A stretch of 64,000 nucleotides of DNA from Pyxicephalus adspersus (lineage: Eukaryota > Chordata > Amphibia > Anura > Pyxicephalidae). Position 1 is the first letter of the stretch, and each line of letters opens with the position of its first letter. The notes under the pieces are model-generated. The model saw nothing but the letters and a program-made list of their open reading frames with translations, had not been told where the DNA came from and ran no database searches. The position numbers were made by a program, and so were the translations under genes. This document shows, in pieces, positions 48,039 to 60,252 of the stretch. Location: assembly GCF_032062135.1 (NCBI RefSeq), contig NC_092859.1, forward strand, positions 90,471,443 to 90,535,442. Reading direction: 5' to 3'.

Positions 48039-48806
48039 AAAATACAAATCTCTATAAAGCAAGCAGTACAATAGTACAAACACGTGAAACATTAAAAAAA
48101 ACAAAGAAAAAAATCTGGTTCCAACATATTCTAACCAAGGGTTCCAAGTTTGAATAAAGATGATAAGAGTTTCTTTCAGCATACAGGTAAATATGCCATT
48201 AGCCATCCCCCAATTAGGCATAGCTTTTAGAACATCATTGTGTATTCTTAGTGTTCCATGTCTTAGCCAGGGCAATACGGGCAGTCACAAGAAAATATTT
48301 AGCAACTCTGTTAGGGTTTGCTACCTGGTACCATCTCATTAAACTTTCACAATTTACCTCAAAAGTATAAGTGGTAAATAGGGGAAACTTTTGATAGCTT
48401 ACAGGAAATTTTTCCCCATTCCCTCAACTCCCAAGATAACCCCCAAAAGAACTCCACCCCCAAAGAACTCATGTTACAGAGCATGGGGGTGGGGGACAGG
48501 AGAGCCATGTATAAAGTAGAAATCTGAACCCTAGTGGTCTCTAAGTCCATGAAAAATTGAATTTGATGATATCTGAAGTTTTCTGTAAATGGAAGGTCTT
48601 GTTTGCTAATCAGATATTCAGAACCAAAGATTCCTCTGCCTCCCACAAGAATACTCACTCCCAAAAAAGATTTGTTGAACTGGAATAGTTCTATACCAGG
48701 GGGGAACTGGTATACTTTGTTCTTTACATTTTGTTGGGAGATATTTTTGGGGTCTCTGGGCAATGATAAATCTGGCAGAAAAGTTATACTGCACTGTTAG
48801 AAACAC
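48039..48806 (-). pseudogene. L1/Tx1-like LINE ORF2 C-terminal relic
   Basis: Minus-strand translation from 48300 reads KYFLVTARIALAKTWN and then, after a stop and frameshift, NDVLKAMPNWGMANGIFTCM and FIQTWNPWLEYVG. The A-x-x-A-L-A-K-T-W block followed about 40 residues later by W-x-P-W-L-x-Y is the extreme C-terminus of L1/Tx1-clade ORF2 proteins. Further upstream (48763-48359) another frame carries FRYHQIQFFMDL and LLSPTPMLC, matching the linker region before it. Stops and at least two frameshifts separate the pieces, and the polymerase domain is absent (5' truncation). On this strand the element ends into the TAGA/TCTA microsatellite. Confidence 0.65.
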
Positions 48807-50399
48807 TGAGCAGAAATCTGGGCCAAATATGTATTTTAGTTGTAGAATGAGAGTGAAGAAGGGTGAAATCTGTCATGTTTTTACTGATCCAGAGGACAAT
48901 AGTAGCCAACACACCAATGTCTAGTATCAAAAGAAATAGATTTACTGGAGATCTATAACTAGAATATCTGACTTGACTTTTTGGAGTCCCAGAAGCCCCA
49001 TTAACTGAGCATTGAAAGAATATGCCTTGATAAAGAGGATACTTGTTCTTTGAAATGTCACATAAAACTATTTATTTTTATATTTGACATTGTGTGCTGG
49101 TTATTTTTGTCTCTTGGATCCTTGTACCCACCATTGATGCACCTGTGTTTGATTTTTGCTGCTTATATATGTTTGTGGAATTTTTTTTTTTTAATCTGGA
49201 ATGCAGAGATAAAAAGCTACATTTTTGGATTGTATAGTGCAGTTTTATTTGTTGGTTTTTATGCGCTATTGCTTATTCTAATTTTGTAAAAGCATAATTA
49301 CAACTTTTTGCTACCATTACTATGTACATATCACTATAAATGTAGTATATGTACATGGTAAATGCTTAATAACTATATGTGAGGTGTATGGTATGATCTC
49401 CAAAGAAATTTTAATTTTCTTGCCCGAAGGCCCCAAAAAACATTCTTTTTTCTGGCTGTACTTGTTTCTGAGACTGACATCTACATACCCAATCCCTTAG
49501 GCAAGCTGTAAACTGGAATAACCAAGTTAAAACATGTCGACTTAAAACAAGTTGTGGATCTGACTGAACAAAAAATTGTCAACATTTTTACAGAATCGAA
49601 TTAATGTTATATTTGTCTTTTCTTTAAAGTGAAATAGGAGCAACAATATAGCAAATGAAATTCTGCATAATTACCAGCAGATGACAGTGCACTACCATCC
49701 CCTGTGGTGATGCACATGCAGCAAATATCAGCTTTGACATTTAACTTTTGTGCTATTTACTTAGCTTTTCATTAGGTGCTTTAATTTGAAGAATGTTAAA
49801 GAATATTTTTTGGAATGCTAAATATTAACAGAATATTAAATGCTGATAGTATTTATGTTTTTACTATTCTGAAATACAATATGCAACTTAAAACTAGTAA
49901 GAGAAAAAAATACATTTAGTTATTATTTCTACCTTAATTTTAGATACACTGTTAGTGTAAAATAGGATGATGCTTTAAACATAGATTTCGCTTTAAGATT
50001 TATTCTGAAGGGTTGTGATTTGTTCTATTGACAAACTAAGAGTTGTGTTTGCCTAAGAGAATGCTTTTTGGAAAAGCCTGCACCCCTCACTACAAAAAGG
50101 GGGGCACAGAGCAAGCTTAGTGACAGTGTATGGACGTTACTCCAGGAAGAGGTTCGAGGAAGCTGACAAACGGCATAGGGAGAGAAAGTATAGTCAAATA
50201 AGAAATTGCAATCTACTTGTAAGGGCTTTGGCACTTTGGTTCTTTCCCATCCCATTTGTATTTAGGTTCATTTTGTTGTTGATTTGAGGAAAGCAGTCAT
50301 GCTTATCTGCTGTCCTATCCATAGCAAACTGTTTATCATTTGTTTGTAATTTTTATATTGCTCGACCCTGACCTTGACTAAACTTGGCCAACTCACCTG
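48807..50399. other. Non-coding stretch
   Basis: No gene or bounded element recognised. The 79-codon hydrophobic frame at 49050-49289 comes from T-rich sequence. Confidence 0.5.
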
Positions 50400-50584
50400 T
50401 CCGTGTCCCAATGCTGGGGCATCGCCATCTTCCTTCTGTTCTTCTGGCCATCTTTGATTGACCAGTCATCCCAGGCCATGCAAGGGAAGCTGGGAATGTG
50501 CAGCTCAGCTTTTTGGCAGGTAAGTGACATTATTGCAGAAGGGACCTCATCTGTCCTTTTCTGTAATAATGACCTGCCTGATCC
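50400..50584 (+). repeat. GGCAGGTAAG hairpin repeat, copy 2
   Basis: GGCAGGT (50515) with CATTATTGCAGAAGGGA (50528-50544) pairs with the downstream CTTTTCTGTAATAATG and ACCTGCC (to 50579). The ends match those of 25302-25374. The preceding 110 bp (with CATCGCCATCTTCC and CATCCCAGGCCATG) is G+C-richer and probably the body of the same dispersed repeat. Confidence 0.55.
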
Positions 50585-53403
50585 AACAAACCTAAAAGCG
50601 GAAGTTTAGTCTGGGTAGCCAAAGCTGACCATTAGAATATAGAGCTGCCTGTTTGTAAAGCATTGTTGAAAAATAAACAAAAAGAACAATGTGCACTTAA
50701 GCCATCTTAATATATCAGTCATATTCACTGCACCCCCTCCCTATACTCATGTTAAAAATGAAAAATAAACCAAACTGCTATTGGCCTAAATATTGTATCC
50801 TCTATCGTCCAGTAAAATATCAGCCAATGCTCTTTGAATATAGTGCATTTAGATCAATTAAAATTGTCCTATTGCTGCTTGTCAGTTTTACAATACTGTA
50901 TCTTCTACAAACTGTTGAGAGTTTGATAAAAATTGACCAGCATTAGGACATCAGTGAAAAAATGGATAGCCCTAGATATCCACTGGCCAATTACTATCCA
51001 CTGTTCTTAGAAACTCTGTTACTACTTTCTAAAAAAAGCATGTTTTGTTGCTAAAACTACCTTAAAAAAAACTTTTTACAAAATGAAATGAATCAGGTTG
51101 GCATGCTGCTATGTAGACCAAACCATTTATGGAATAATAAAACTGTATCTAAGGTTGTCAGTGAAAACCCATAACACAATGTAAGCTATCCTTCAAGCAT
51201 ACCATTCAAATATTTGTCAATGTCACCATCAAAGCCTTATTAAAAGGCCCTCTTCTGGCTGTAAGGTATCTTTTGCCAGTGTTACATGTCCCTTATGGCA
51301 GTGCCCCGGTTTTCTGACAATAGCCTGCCTATCAGACCTTAAATAGGCACAACCTAAAAAAAATGGTGATTGCAAATAGCTGATAGCAAATTCAAGTGAT
51401 TATAAACAAATAACCAAAACAATCACATATATACATATGTATAACATAGCTCAGTTACTATGTATCAGAGTCATTTATGGAGTTTAAATAATGTTTTATT
51501 CAACTCTTCTTGTATTGCCATTTCAAGCAAAATTATACTGAATTGTTGCTGAACATGTATACCAGCCAAATTCATAAAAGTGCTGGGATGAAGAAGCATG
51601 ATAAAACCAAACTACCCTACCATAAATATTAATGCTTGGCTGAGCATGTTAATCTCATATAAAGAATAAAGGGAAGGGCTACCAAAATACTTCTAGTTCA
51701 TGAAAATCCTCAATTGCCCACAGCAGTAGTCTACACCATGGATGTAAGATCATCACATAATCTTACTGACAATGACTTAGTAAGAAGTCATCATATTCAA
51801 GGTGGCAAATCCTTTTGTCTTAGTCACTTACTTCAAAGGACCCTTTCTCACAAACATGCTTCCCTCCTATTATTGGAACATTGGTACTCCCTGTTCACAG
51901 AATATTAGAGCATCAACATCTGACACTTTTTTACAAAATATTGAAGAAACATTGTACCGTTAAAGAATTATGTTATTTACTATTCTATTTACCTATCTTT
52001 ACAAAACAGAAATATCATTCAACACTTAGATTATGTATTTTATATTCCTTCTTTAATAACACAAACATCTTTACATGTTCATATAATAAAAGTATGGCCA
52101 TGACTTATATTTTCAGCTATGTTCCAGCTAGCTCAGCATGTGCTCTCTGCATGATCATCTGTGTAAACAAATGGATGATCATGTAGAGGGCTATCTGTGA
52201 GAAGATACATATGAACACAAGAAAGGCTCAAGTTGAAGTGCAAATTGCATTTATACATAACAAACCAATCAAATATTAGCATTACAAAACCAAAAGATTG
52301 AAGGACGAATACTGTTATGGGTCAGCACATGTTGCTCTTTGACTAGTTATTTAGTCTTGATAATGAATATTGTGGATCTATGTATTTTTTTGTTCTTTGT
52401 TAAATATAGTAACATATTTTTTATATAATTGTTATAGACCGTATCATGTAAATATATATTAGCTGGTCAGTGTAATTGTGGAGTACTAGTAATTCCAAAA
52501 TGTTGTTTAAAAAAACCAGAGGTCCCCCCACGTAAAGCTTCTATTCTTGCACCAAATGCAAATGGGTGGCAAGGTGCTCCCTACCATGCTGCTACTATAC
52601 AGGATGGAAAAAACAACCTCCTACACCCAAACTTTTCCCTGATGTCCACAAACTCCTGCATTCTTTGAATGTGTTTTTGCAACCTATCTAGTCCAATGCA
52701 TAAGATTCCCAATTGGTTGATTTGTTTTTAACAAGAATGGGGTATCTACTACAAGTTTTTGAAAACGATCCCTCTCCCCCTACATCTAAACGTGAGCACA
52801 AACTCCAAATGGCCATTGGACATAGTTATCTTCCTAAAGACAACATTACCAGTTTACATTAATTGCTTCCAATAATGAGAGACATGTGTTGTTCTTTTTT
52901 TACGGGTATAAATGGGTCCAAAAGTACAGTGCATTTTAATAGTGTATGTTCTACTTTAATATGGTTTCCTGGTACTATGCATTTTATTGACTTTATAAAG
53001 TGTTTAAGAAAGCCATCATCTAATCTAATCAAAAGCTTTGTTCAATGTCACAATATGGGAATGATAACACATTAGTTGTGGCACTGTCACTGTTGCAAAC
53101 AACAGCCATGAGTCCAAAAGCTCTAAGACTGTTCACCAGCAGCCCATTTTTTGTTTTTGACAATCAGAGTAAAGAAACATCTACAACTTAAAATTACAGA
53201 AAGTCAAGGTAAGTATTTAAGTGTAGTTTATGGTGGAATTTACTTTATTTTCATGTCTTACCTTATCTTCTTGCCTGAGGTGCAGCAGTTTCAAAACAGA
53301 CCATACACAAGAAAAACTGGATTTTGTTGATTCAGTCTTCTCATTTCCATAGAGTACAGTCTTTAAATAGGTACGCTTTCATTTGCAATCTATGGCACCA
53401 ATT
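50585..53403. other. Non-coding stretch
   Basis: At 52740-52850 a plus-strand frame reads YLLQVFENDPSPPTSKREH and further protein-like residues before a stop. It could be TE coding debris but is unassigned. Nothing else recognised. Confidence 0.4.
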
Positions 53404-53930
53404 NNNNNNNNNNNNNNNNNNNNNNNNNNNNNNNNNNNNNNNNNNNNNNNNNNNNNNNNNNNNNNNNNNNNNNNNNNNNNNNNNNNNNNNNNNNNNNNNN
53501 NNNNNNNNNNNNNNNNNNNNNNNNNNNNNNNNNNNNNNNNNNNNNNNNNNNNNNNNNNNNNNNNNNNNNNNNNNNNNNNNNNNNNNNNNNNNNNNNNNNN
53601 NNNNNNNNNNNNNNNNNNNNNNNNNNNNNNNNNNNNNNNNNNNNNNNNNNNNNNNNNNNNNNNNNNNNNNNNNNNNNNNNNNNNNNNNNNNNNNNNNNNN
53701 NNNNNNNNNNNNNNNNNNNNNNNNNNNNNNNNNNNNNNNNNNNNNNNNNNNNNNNNNNNNNNNNNNNNNNNNNNNNNNNNNNNNNNNNNNNNNNNNNNNN
53801 NNNNNNNNNNNNNNNNNNNNNNNNNNNNNNNNNNNNNNNNNNNNNNNNNNNNNNNNNNNNNNNNNNNNNNNNNNNNNNNNNNNNNNNNNNNNNNNNNNNN
53901 NNNNNNNNNNNNNNNNNNNNNNNNNNNNNN
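53404..53930. other. Assembly gap (527 N)
   Basis: A run of N bases. Open frames reported across it are meaningless. Its presence shows this is scaffolded draft sequence. Confidence 1.
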
Positions 53931-54182
53931 TAACTTTTAATTCTAAGTACTCAAGAGAAAATATAAAGAAATTCAAGCACAGCCTGAGAAAATATAACTA
54001 ACAGGCGGCTGCAAAAAATGAGTTATGTAATGTATTTAAAATATATATAACTAGGGATAACTACAGGAGGTTGATGTGTTTGTTTAGTTTTTTTTATCAT
54101 CTGCAGATAAAGATCATGAGAAAATATTTTTTTTTTTCTGTGATTGCAGATGTTTTTAAAATGTCTAAGATTACAAAGACTT

Positions 54183-54229
54183 GGGCGGGATGATGGGTTC
54201 TTTTAAAAGCAGGCTCTGCCTTGTGTGAA
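54183..54229 (+). promoter_or_regulatory. Candidate core promoter (GC box and TATA-like box)
   Basis: GGGCGGG at 54183-54189 is an Sp1-type GC box. TTTTAAAAGC at 54201-54210 is a TATA-like box, placing a start site near 54230-54235. It is followed by a plausible short leader exon ending in a consensus splice donor. The combination is suggestive, but each motif alone is common. Confidence 0.35.
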
Positions 54230-54330
54230 ATGTGATGCTTAGAGGCAGACCCTTCTCTCATCAGTAAAAGTAAGATCAGTGCTGACACAGGCTTCTCTCT
54301 GCTGCTCATCTGTGGACTTTACACTGCAAG
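54230..54330 (+). other. Candidate non-coding first exon
   Basis: About 100 bp of mixed-composition sequence without repeat character between the TATA-like box and the splice donor AAG|GTGAGTGG at 54330/54331. No ATG opens a sustained frame before the donor, so it would be a 5' UTR exon. No downstream exon could be identified up to 64000; if this is real, the gene continues outside the window or in short exons I cannot see. The gene identity is unknown. Confidence 0.3.
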
Positions 54331-54336
54331 GTGAGT

Positions 54337-57336
54337 GGAACTCTTCATGGCTGCACTGCCTGATTTTCCCTTCTTTAGCAAACAGTAGAGCTCTTACTAG
54401 CTGAAACTCATTATTTCTATTGCAATCATGTAATAATGAGTTGTATTTTGGTTCTGTATTTTATAAAGTTTCTAAATTATACTAAAGCACAAATGATTGA
54501 ATGAAGAATTAATATTATTATTGTATGTGTTAGAAACACCCATAACTTTTGTGTATTTTGTGATTTAAGCTAGTTGATTACTCTTCCCATGCAGTAAATT
54601 GTACCCTAGCAGACAGATTGCTGCTCTGGTAATTGTATATATCTGACCCAGAAATAGTGCTTCCAGTCTCAGTGTTTATAGGCTTCCTCCAGTACATGTA
54701 CTTGGTGAACTTGGAACTAAAATTATGTAAGCAGTGACAAGAATAGCCAAGTGGGACAGTTGAAGTGACACTGGACTTGTACACAGTGTAAACATTCATG
54801 TATATTTAATTATGATTTTATGTACTTCTGTCTGCTATCTTTGTAAAGAACTTTGCATGATTATTTGTTCCGCTTTTACTTCTCTTTAGACAGGAAGACT
54901 TGTACAAATAATAGTATACTACATAGCACTTCTGCATTTACTGTACAAGAATATCAAACCTGGCAAACCATGTCGCATAGTATTCTATGCTTAATAACAT
55001 GTAGTCAAGTCAAGTGTACAACAACGTACTGTATACTTTGTACATCTAATATGGAGTACTAAAATCTTCAATATAAGTCTAAAATCTTCATGTCATATAA
55101 ACTTCAAATATTAGCATAGAAAACTAGAAAAGTTCCTAGATTTACAATAAACCTGTCTAAAGTGGCTTCAACATCAAACTGGATATACCAGTCCTTTTAT
55201 TTATTTTTTTAGCACATCAGGGGACATAATGCCCCTTTCCCATCTCCACTTGTTTTAGCTGGTGCAATAAAAGACATTTTTGCTGGCCAAGAGGAAAGCT
55301 CATGTAGCCACTTGCACCCTGCACAGCAGCACTGTGATTGAAAGAGGAAGGGCTAGTAATTGGACTCTACAGTATACACCTGTGCTGTCAGGAGGGGAGT
55401 CAAGAGTGAGCAATAACTTATGAATGTGAAGGTGTTCCTTCATTGTCCAATAAGCATGCTGCAGGAGGAGAGGTGACACTGGATTCTTAGACTTTAACGT
55501 AGAAAGTGGTGTCAACTTCCTGGACGTTCAAAGAAATAGGTATATTTCAATTGTCTTGTTATTTGAGTTGATCTCAGCTTTATAGTTTACCAAGAGAAAA
55601 TGCAAAAAAATAACTAGATCAAATAGCTATCAATCAGCAGTCACTTTTTTTATAAACTGCTAAAATCCAAGTAAATATAACATGACAATAACTGCATGTC
55701 ATTCTGCAATGTTAGAAAACAAAAGATGTGCTGCATTCAGCATACTGTGAATAAAGAACTGTACTGCATATTAATGAGTATCAAAAATTAGATTTACTGC
55801 CAAAAAACATTTCAGGGTCCAGAAATAGCCAACAGCTTTTCTTTTTATATCTTAGCATGCAAACAGACAGGCTATAACTTTTCCTGCAAGTGCAAAAATA
55901 CTATAGGCCCAACAGTTTGTGTGTTTTCCCCGATGGCCATCTGATCTCTCTATGGGGCCCCAGAGAGTCATATTGTTGTCTGACTAGTCTGCATTCATAT
56001 TATCACATAGGAGATTCTTAGCCCACTTCATAGTGATATAATAATAAAATATTTACCTTATTGTTTTTTAAGAAATGGGTTCAACTACCACTGAGCACTT
56101 CCAAGTTGTAAAATCCAGGTGGCAGTAGCTGAGTATACTGCGGATTGGGGTATCTTTCCTAATTTGAGTGGGCTGAAGGCGTAGATGTCCTGGGGGTCTA
56201 AAAGAACCCAGTCGCCTCCATAAAGCATACCTCTAACTGTCTTTCTACAGTTACATATAAGGCTTATAAAACTTTATATAATAGTAATACAGATAAGTAA
56301 AAAACAATAGTATTAAAAAAATTAAATATAACTTAAAATGTATTTAAAAGATGCATCCTCCATAAACACACACATAAATGTAAATAGGACCCACACATTT
56401 ATATACAAATATGTCATGCAACATATAGATCAGCACACATGCCAAACATAGCTTAACTCCAGTGATTAACTGCAAAACCTTTTATTCTTAGTTATTGGGT
56501 TATTTATTATCTTAATGTAGCCTAAATAGCTGTAATTTGTGTTGGTAATAAAAAATTTAGTGCATCTGTCTTTCTCAAAAATATTAGTTTCAAAGAATTG
56601 TGCATAAAATCATACAATTTTTTTTTGTCTCTGGAAAAAAATGCTCAGTAGTAAAAGGGTTAATGTTTTGTACTACTACTTCAGCGAGCTACATTCTGTC
56701 TTTTACTGGATACTAATGGGAACTTTAAGGCAGACAGAACATAGCTGTTTACATTTCTGGTCCAGGGTTACTCATTTCATTTAAATACATTTAATTACAA
56801 TTATAATTCTTGCAATTCGCTGAATGCTACAGGCGTTATAGTGAAATCAAATTAAAGCTAAACTCCAGCTGAAACCTTTTATAGCTATGAACAGAGATGT
56901 GTTTAGAGTCTTGGTCAGGCTAAATATACTGTCAGTGTTCCTGCTTTGGGGCCTGGTCGGGGCCTTTCTGTCCTGGTGAAATTCTGTCACCACTGACCCC
57001 CAGTGAGGACACAGACTGCAATGAAAACCTGACAGGGCATCTAACCTTACCTAATTCTACCTAAAAGGTGTTTTTATTGATGTTGGCGTGTCTTTAGGAG
57101 AGATTTTACATAGTGTTGGAGTGATATGGGAAGCGGAAGTAAATTTATGTATTGGAAATGTAACTAAACAATGGAAAGTATATTTCCATTGTTGCTATTT
57201 ATTATTAAAACTTTCTGTAATTTGTTGCAGGTGACATAATATATATAATAATAATAATATAGACAATATTTACAGATTTAGGTAACAACAGTAGGACATG
57301 CACCAAATATATATGTAACATGTCACATGTATTAAT
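54337..57336. other. Non-coding stretch (possible intron)
   Basis: Would be intronic if the first exon at 54230 is real. A G+C-richer patch at 55255-55515 and a TTAAAGCTAAACTCC word at 56852 followed by a G+C-rich stretch (56940-57060) look like old repeats. No gene recognised. Confidence 0.4.
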
Positions 57337-58341
57337 GTCCATCACCTATTATTATTTTTATTATTAGTAGTAAACAGGATTTATATAGCACCAAGAAATT
57401 ACACAGCGCTGTACAATAAATAGGGAGGACTATATACATATATACACGAAATGAGCTAATGTCTGCAAAATTAGCCATATGTTTCTTTAAATTTCATAGC
57501 TGGCCTCTGTTCTGCAGTGTAGTGTCTATGTTATAATACAATTAGGCTAATTAACCAAAGTAGTTGGGAACATTCACACAATAAATAATACCTTTCATTA
57601 TATAATTAAATGAAAACTATTTCCTTTTATGCTTTCAGCTGTTTATTTTATCTGCAAATGACTGGATAATAAAAGTAAAGATGTATCCAGTTTATAGGTC
57701 TTCTTTAGTAAATCAGCTTTACTTAGTAAATGTGTAGAGTATATAATGATTCTAATAACTCCAGAGAGGGCTACAGGCTATGTATATTGGCACATAAAGG
57801 ACAATAATTCAGGTCCCCCTGGTAACTATTCTTAAGTTGTATTAAAAAAGTGAAACAAAATGTATACACATGTGTTAGATATGTATTTGAAAGTCCTGGT
57901 TTGTATATATGATGACGTAGTTTGAATGAAAAGATCAGGACTTACATTACACCTTTGGAAGTTATGACATTGTGTGTGTATATTTTATGTATTCTTGTAT
58001 TGATCTAAGAATAATTTAGAGTCTGAAAGCCTTTCTTTTTTTAGTGGTGGAGAGTTAGTAATGTTTTTACCTATTTAAATAGATAATTTATCACTGTATT
58101 GTGAAAAAGGAAAATCTAGCACTATAATTATTATTGAGAGAAGTGTGTCCACATATTTTTATTAAACTGCTAACAATTAACATATGCCTCTAAATGTGCC
58201 TTCGAGGCTGGGAGGCAATGGCGAAAAGCCATCTCTTTGCATATATGCTGACAGCCAAGAAAAGCTTTTTATAACCAAAAGAAAATGGGTTATGCTGTTG
58301 TGCTTTCCTATTAGTGACTGACCTGGAGTTGAAGGGTATGC

Positions 58342-58379
<38 letters not shown>

Positions 58380-58794
58380 CAATGGCAGTAATTGATTTTT
58401 AGGGAATGTTTGAGGGAATGTCAGATTCCCTGTTTTATATTTGGATTTCTATATGTATGTGTTATTTGGTAACTTGACACAATGTTTCACATTTCTCTCA
58501 CAAATACCAGAGGAAAAAAACTTGTGTCTGTCCTGTTTTGTTTCTTTGATCAGAAGAAATGGATATTCATGTGGCAAGTCATGTATAATGCTGCAAAATG
58601 ACGCCAAGAGTTTTTGATTAATTGTGAATTCTAGGATCTACACTAAATATCTAAAATAAGCAAATCCTGAAATATGTAATGATTGTCATCTCTTTTTTCT
58701 GTCTGATAAAAGTAATAATAATTATTTTGAAATTGACAAAACATATTTCAAATAGTACAGCCTCATACTGAGCTGAAAATAAAAGTTTTTTTTT
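57337..58794 (+). repeat. 1458-bp tandem duplication, unit 1
   Basis: The unit begins GTCCATCACC and ends in a nine-T run. It is followed directly by a second unit of the same length. Reading the two side by side I saw one substitution, A at 57681 versus G at 59139. It contains a copy of the TTTATATAGC retroelement tail (57348-57426) and a (TA)n run (58345-58377) of equal length in both units. No coding content. Confidence 0.95.
57348..57426 (+). mobile_element. TTTATATAGCGCC retroelement tail, copies 4 and 5
   Basis: TTATTATTAGTAGTAAACAG then GATTTATATAGCACCAAGAA and ACACAGCGCTGTACAATAAA, a diverged copy of the module. It is repeated at 58806-58884 because it lies within the tandem duplication. 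Confidence 0.6.
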
Positions 58795-59799
58795 GTCCAT
58801 CACCTATTATTATTTTTATTATTAGTAGTAAACAGGATTTATATAGCACCAAGAAATTACACAGCGCTGTACAATAAATAGGGAGGACTATATACATATA
58901 TACACGAAATGAGCTAATGTCTGCAAAATTAGCCATATGTTTCTTTAAATTTCATAGCTGGCCTCTGTTCTGCAGTGTAGTGTCTATGTTATAATACAAT
59001 TAGGCTAATTAACCAAAGTAGTTGGGAACATTCACACAATAAATAATACCTTTCATTATATAATTAAATGAAAACTATTTCCTTTTATGCTTTCAGCTGT
59101 TTATTTTATCTGCAAATGACTGGATAATAAAAGTAAAGGTGTATCCAGTTTATAGGTCTTCTTTAGTAAATCAGCTTTACTTAGTAAATGTGTAGAGTAT
59201 ATAATGATTCTAATAACTCCAGAGAGGGCTACAGGCTATGTATATTGGCACATAAAGGACAATAATTCAGGTCCCCCTGGTAACTATTCTTAAGTTGTAT
59301 TAAAAAAGTGAAACAAAATGTATACACATGTGTTAGATATGTATTTGAAAGTCCTGGTTTGTATATATGATGACGTAGTTTGAATGAAAAGATCAGGACT
59401 TACATTACACCTTTGGAAGTTATGACATTGTGTGTGTATATTTTATGTATTCTTGTATTGATCTAAGAATAATTTAGAGTCTGAAAGCCTTTCTTTTTTT
59501 AGTGGTGGAGAGTTAGTAATGTTTTTACCTATTTAAATAGATAATTTATCACTGTATTGTGAAAAAGGAAAATCTAGCACTATAATTATTATTGAGAGAA
59601 GTGTGTCCACATATTTTTATTAAACTGCTAACAATTAACATATGCCTCTAAATGTGCCTTCGAGGCTGGGAGGCAATGGCGAAAAGCCATCTCTTTGCAT
59701 ATATGCTGACAGCCAAGAAAAGCTTTTTATAACCAAAAGAAAATGGGTTATGCTGTTGTGCTTTCCTATTAGTGACTGACCTGGAGTTGAAGGGTATGC

Positions 59800-59837
<38 letters not shown>

Positions 59838-60252
59838 CAATGGCAGTAATTGATTTTTAGGGAATGTTTGAGGGAATGTCAGATTCCCTGTTTTATATTT
59901 GGATTTCTATATGTATGTGTTATTTGGTAACTTGACACAATGTTTCACATTTCTCTCACAAATACCAGAGGAAAAAAACTTGTGTCTGTCCTGTTTTGTT
60001 TCTTTGATCAGAAGAAATGGATATTCATGTGGCAAGTCATGTATAATGCTGCAAAATGACGCCAAGAGTTTTTGATTAATTGTGAATTCTAGGATCTACA
60101 CTAAATATCTAAAATAAGCAAATCCTGAAATATGTAATGATTGTCATCTCTTTTTTCTGTCTGATAAAAGTAATAATAATTATTTTGAAATTGACAAAAC
60201 ATATTTCAAATAGTACAGCCTCATACTGAGCTGAAAATAAAAGTTTTTTTTT
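58795..60252 (+). repeat. 1458-bp tandem duplication, unit 2
   Basis: Immediately adjacent head-to-tail copy of 57337-58794. Near-identity including the length of the dinucleotide run implies a very recent event, or two haplotypes placed in series by the assembler. Confidence 0.95.

Noticed and set aside
47934..48275. 113-codon minus-strand frame with a repeating SIYL tail
   Set aside because: The tail is translation of the TAGA microsatellite and the rest is LINE ORF2 debris.
53324..54001. Long open frames on both strands
   Set aside because: They consist of the N gap; no sequence information.
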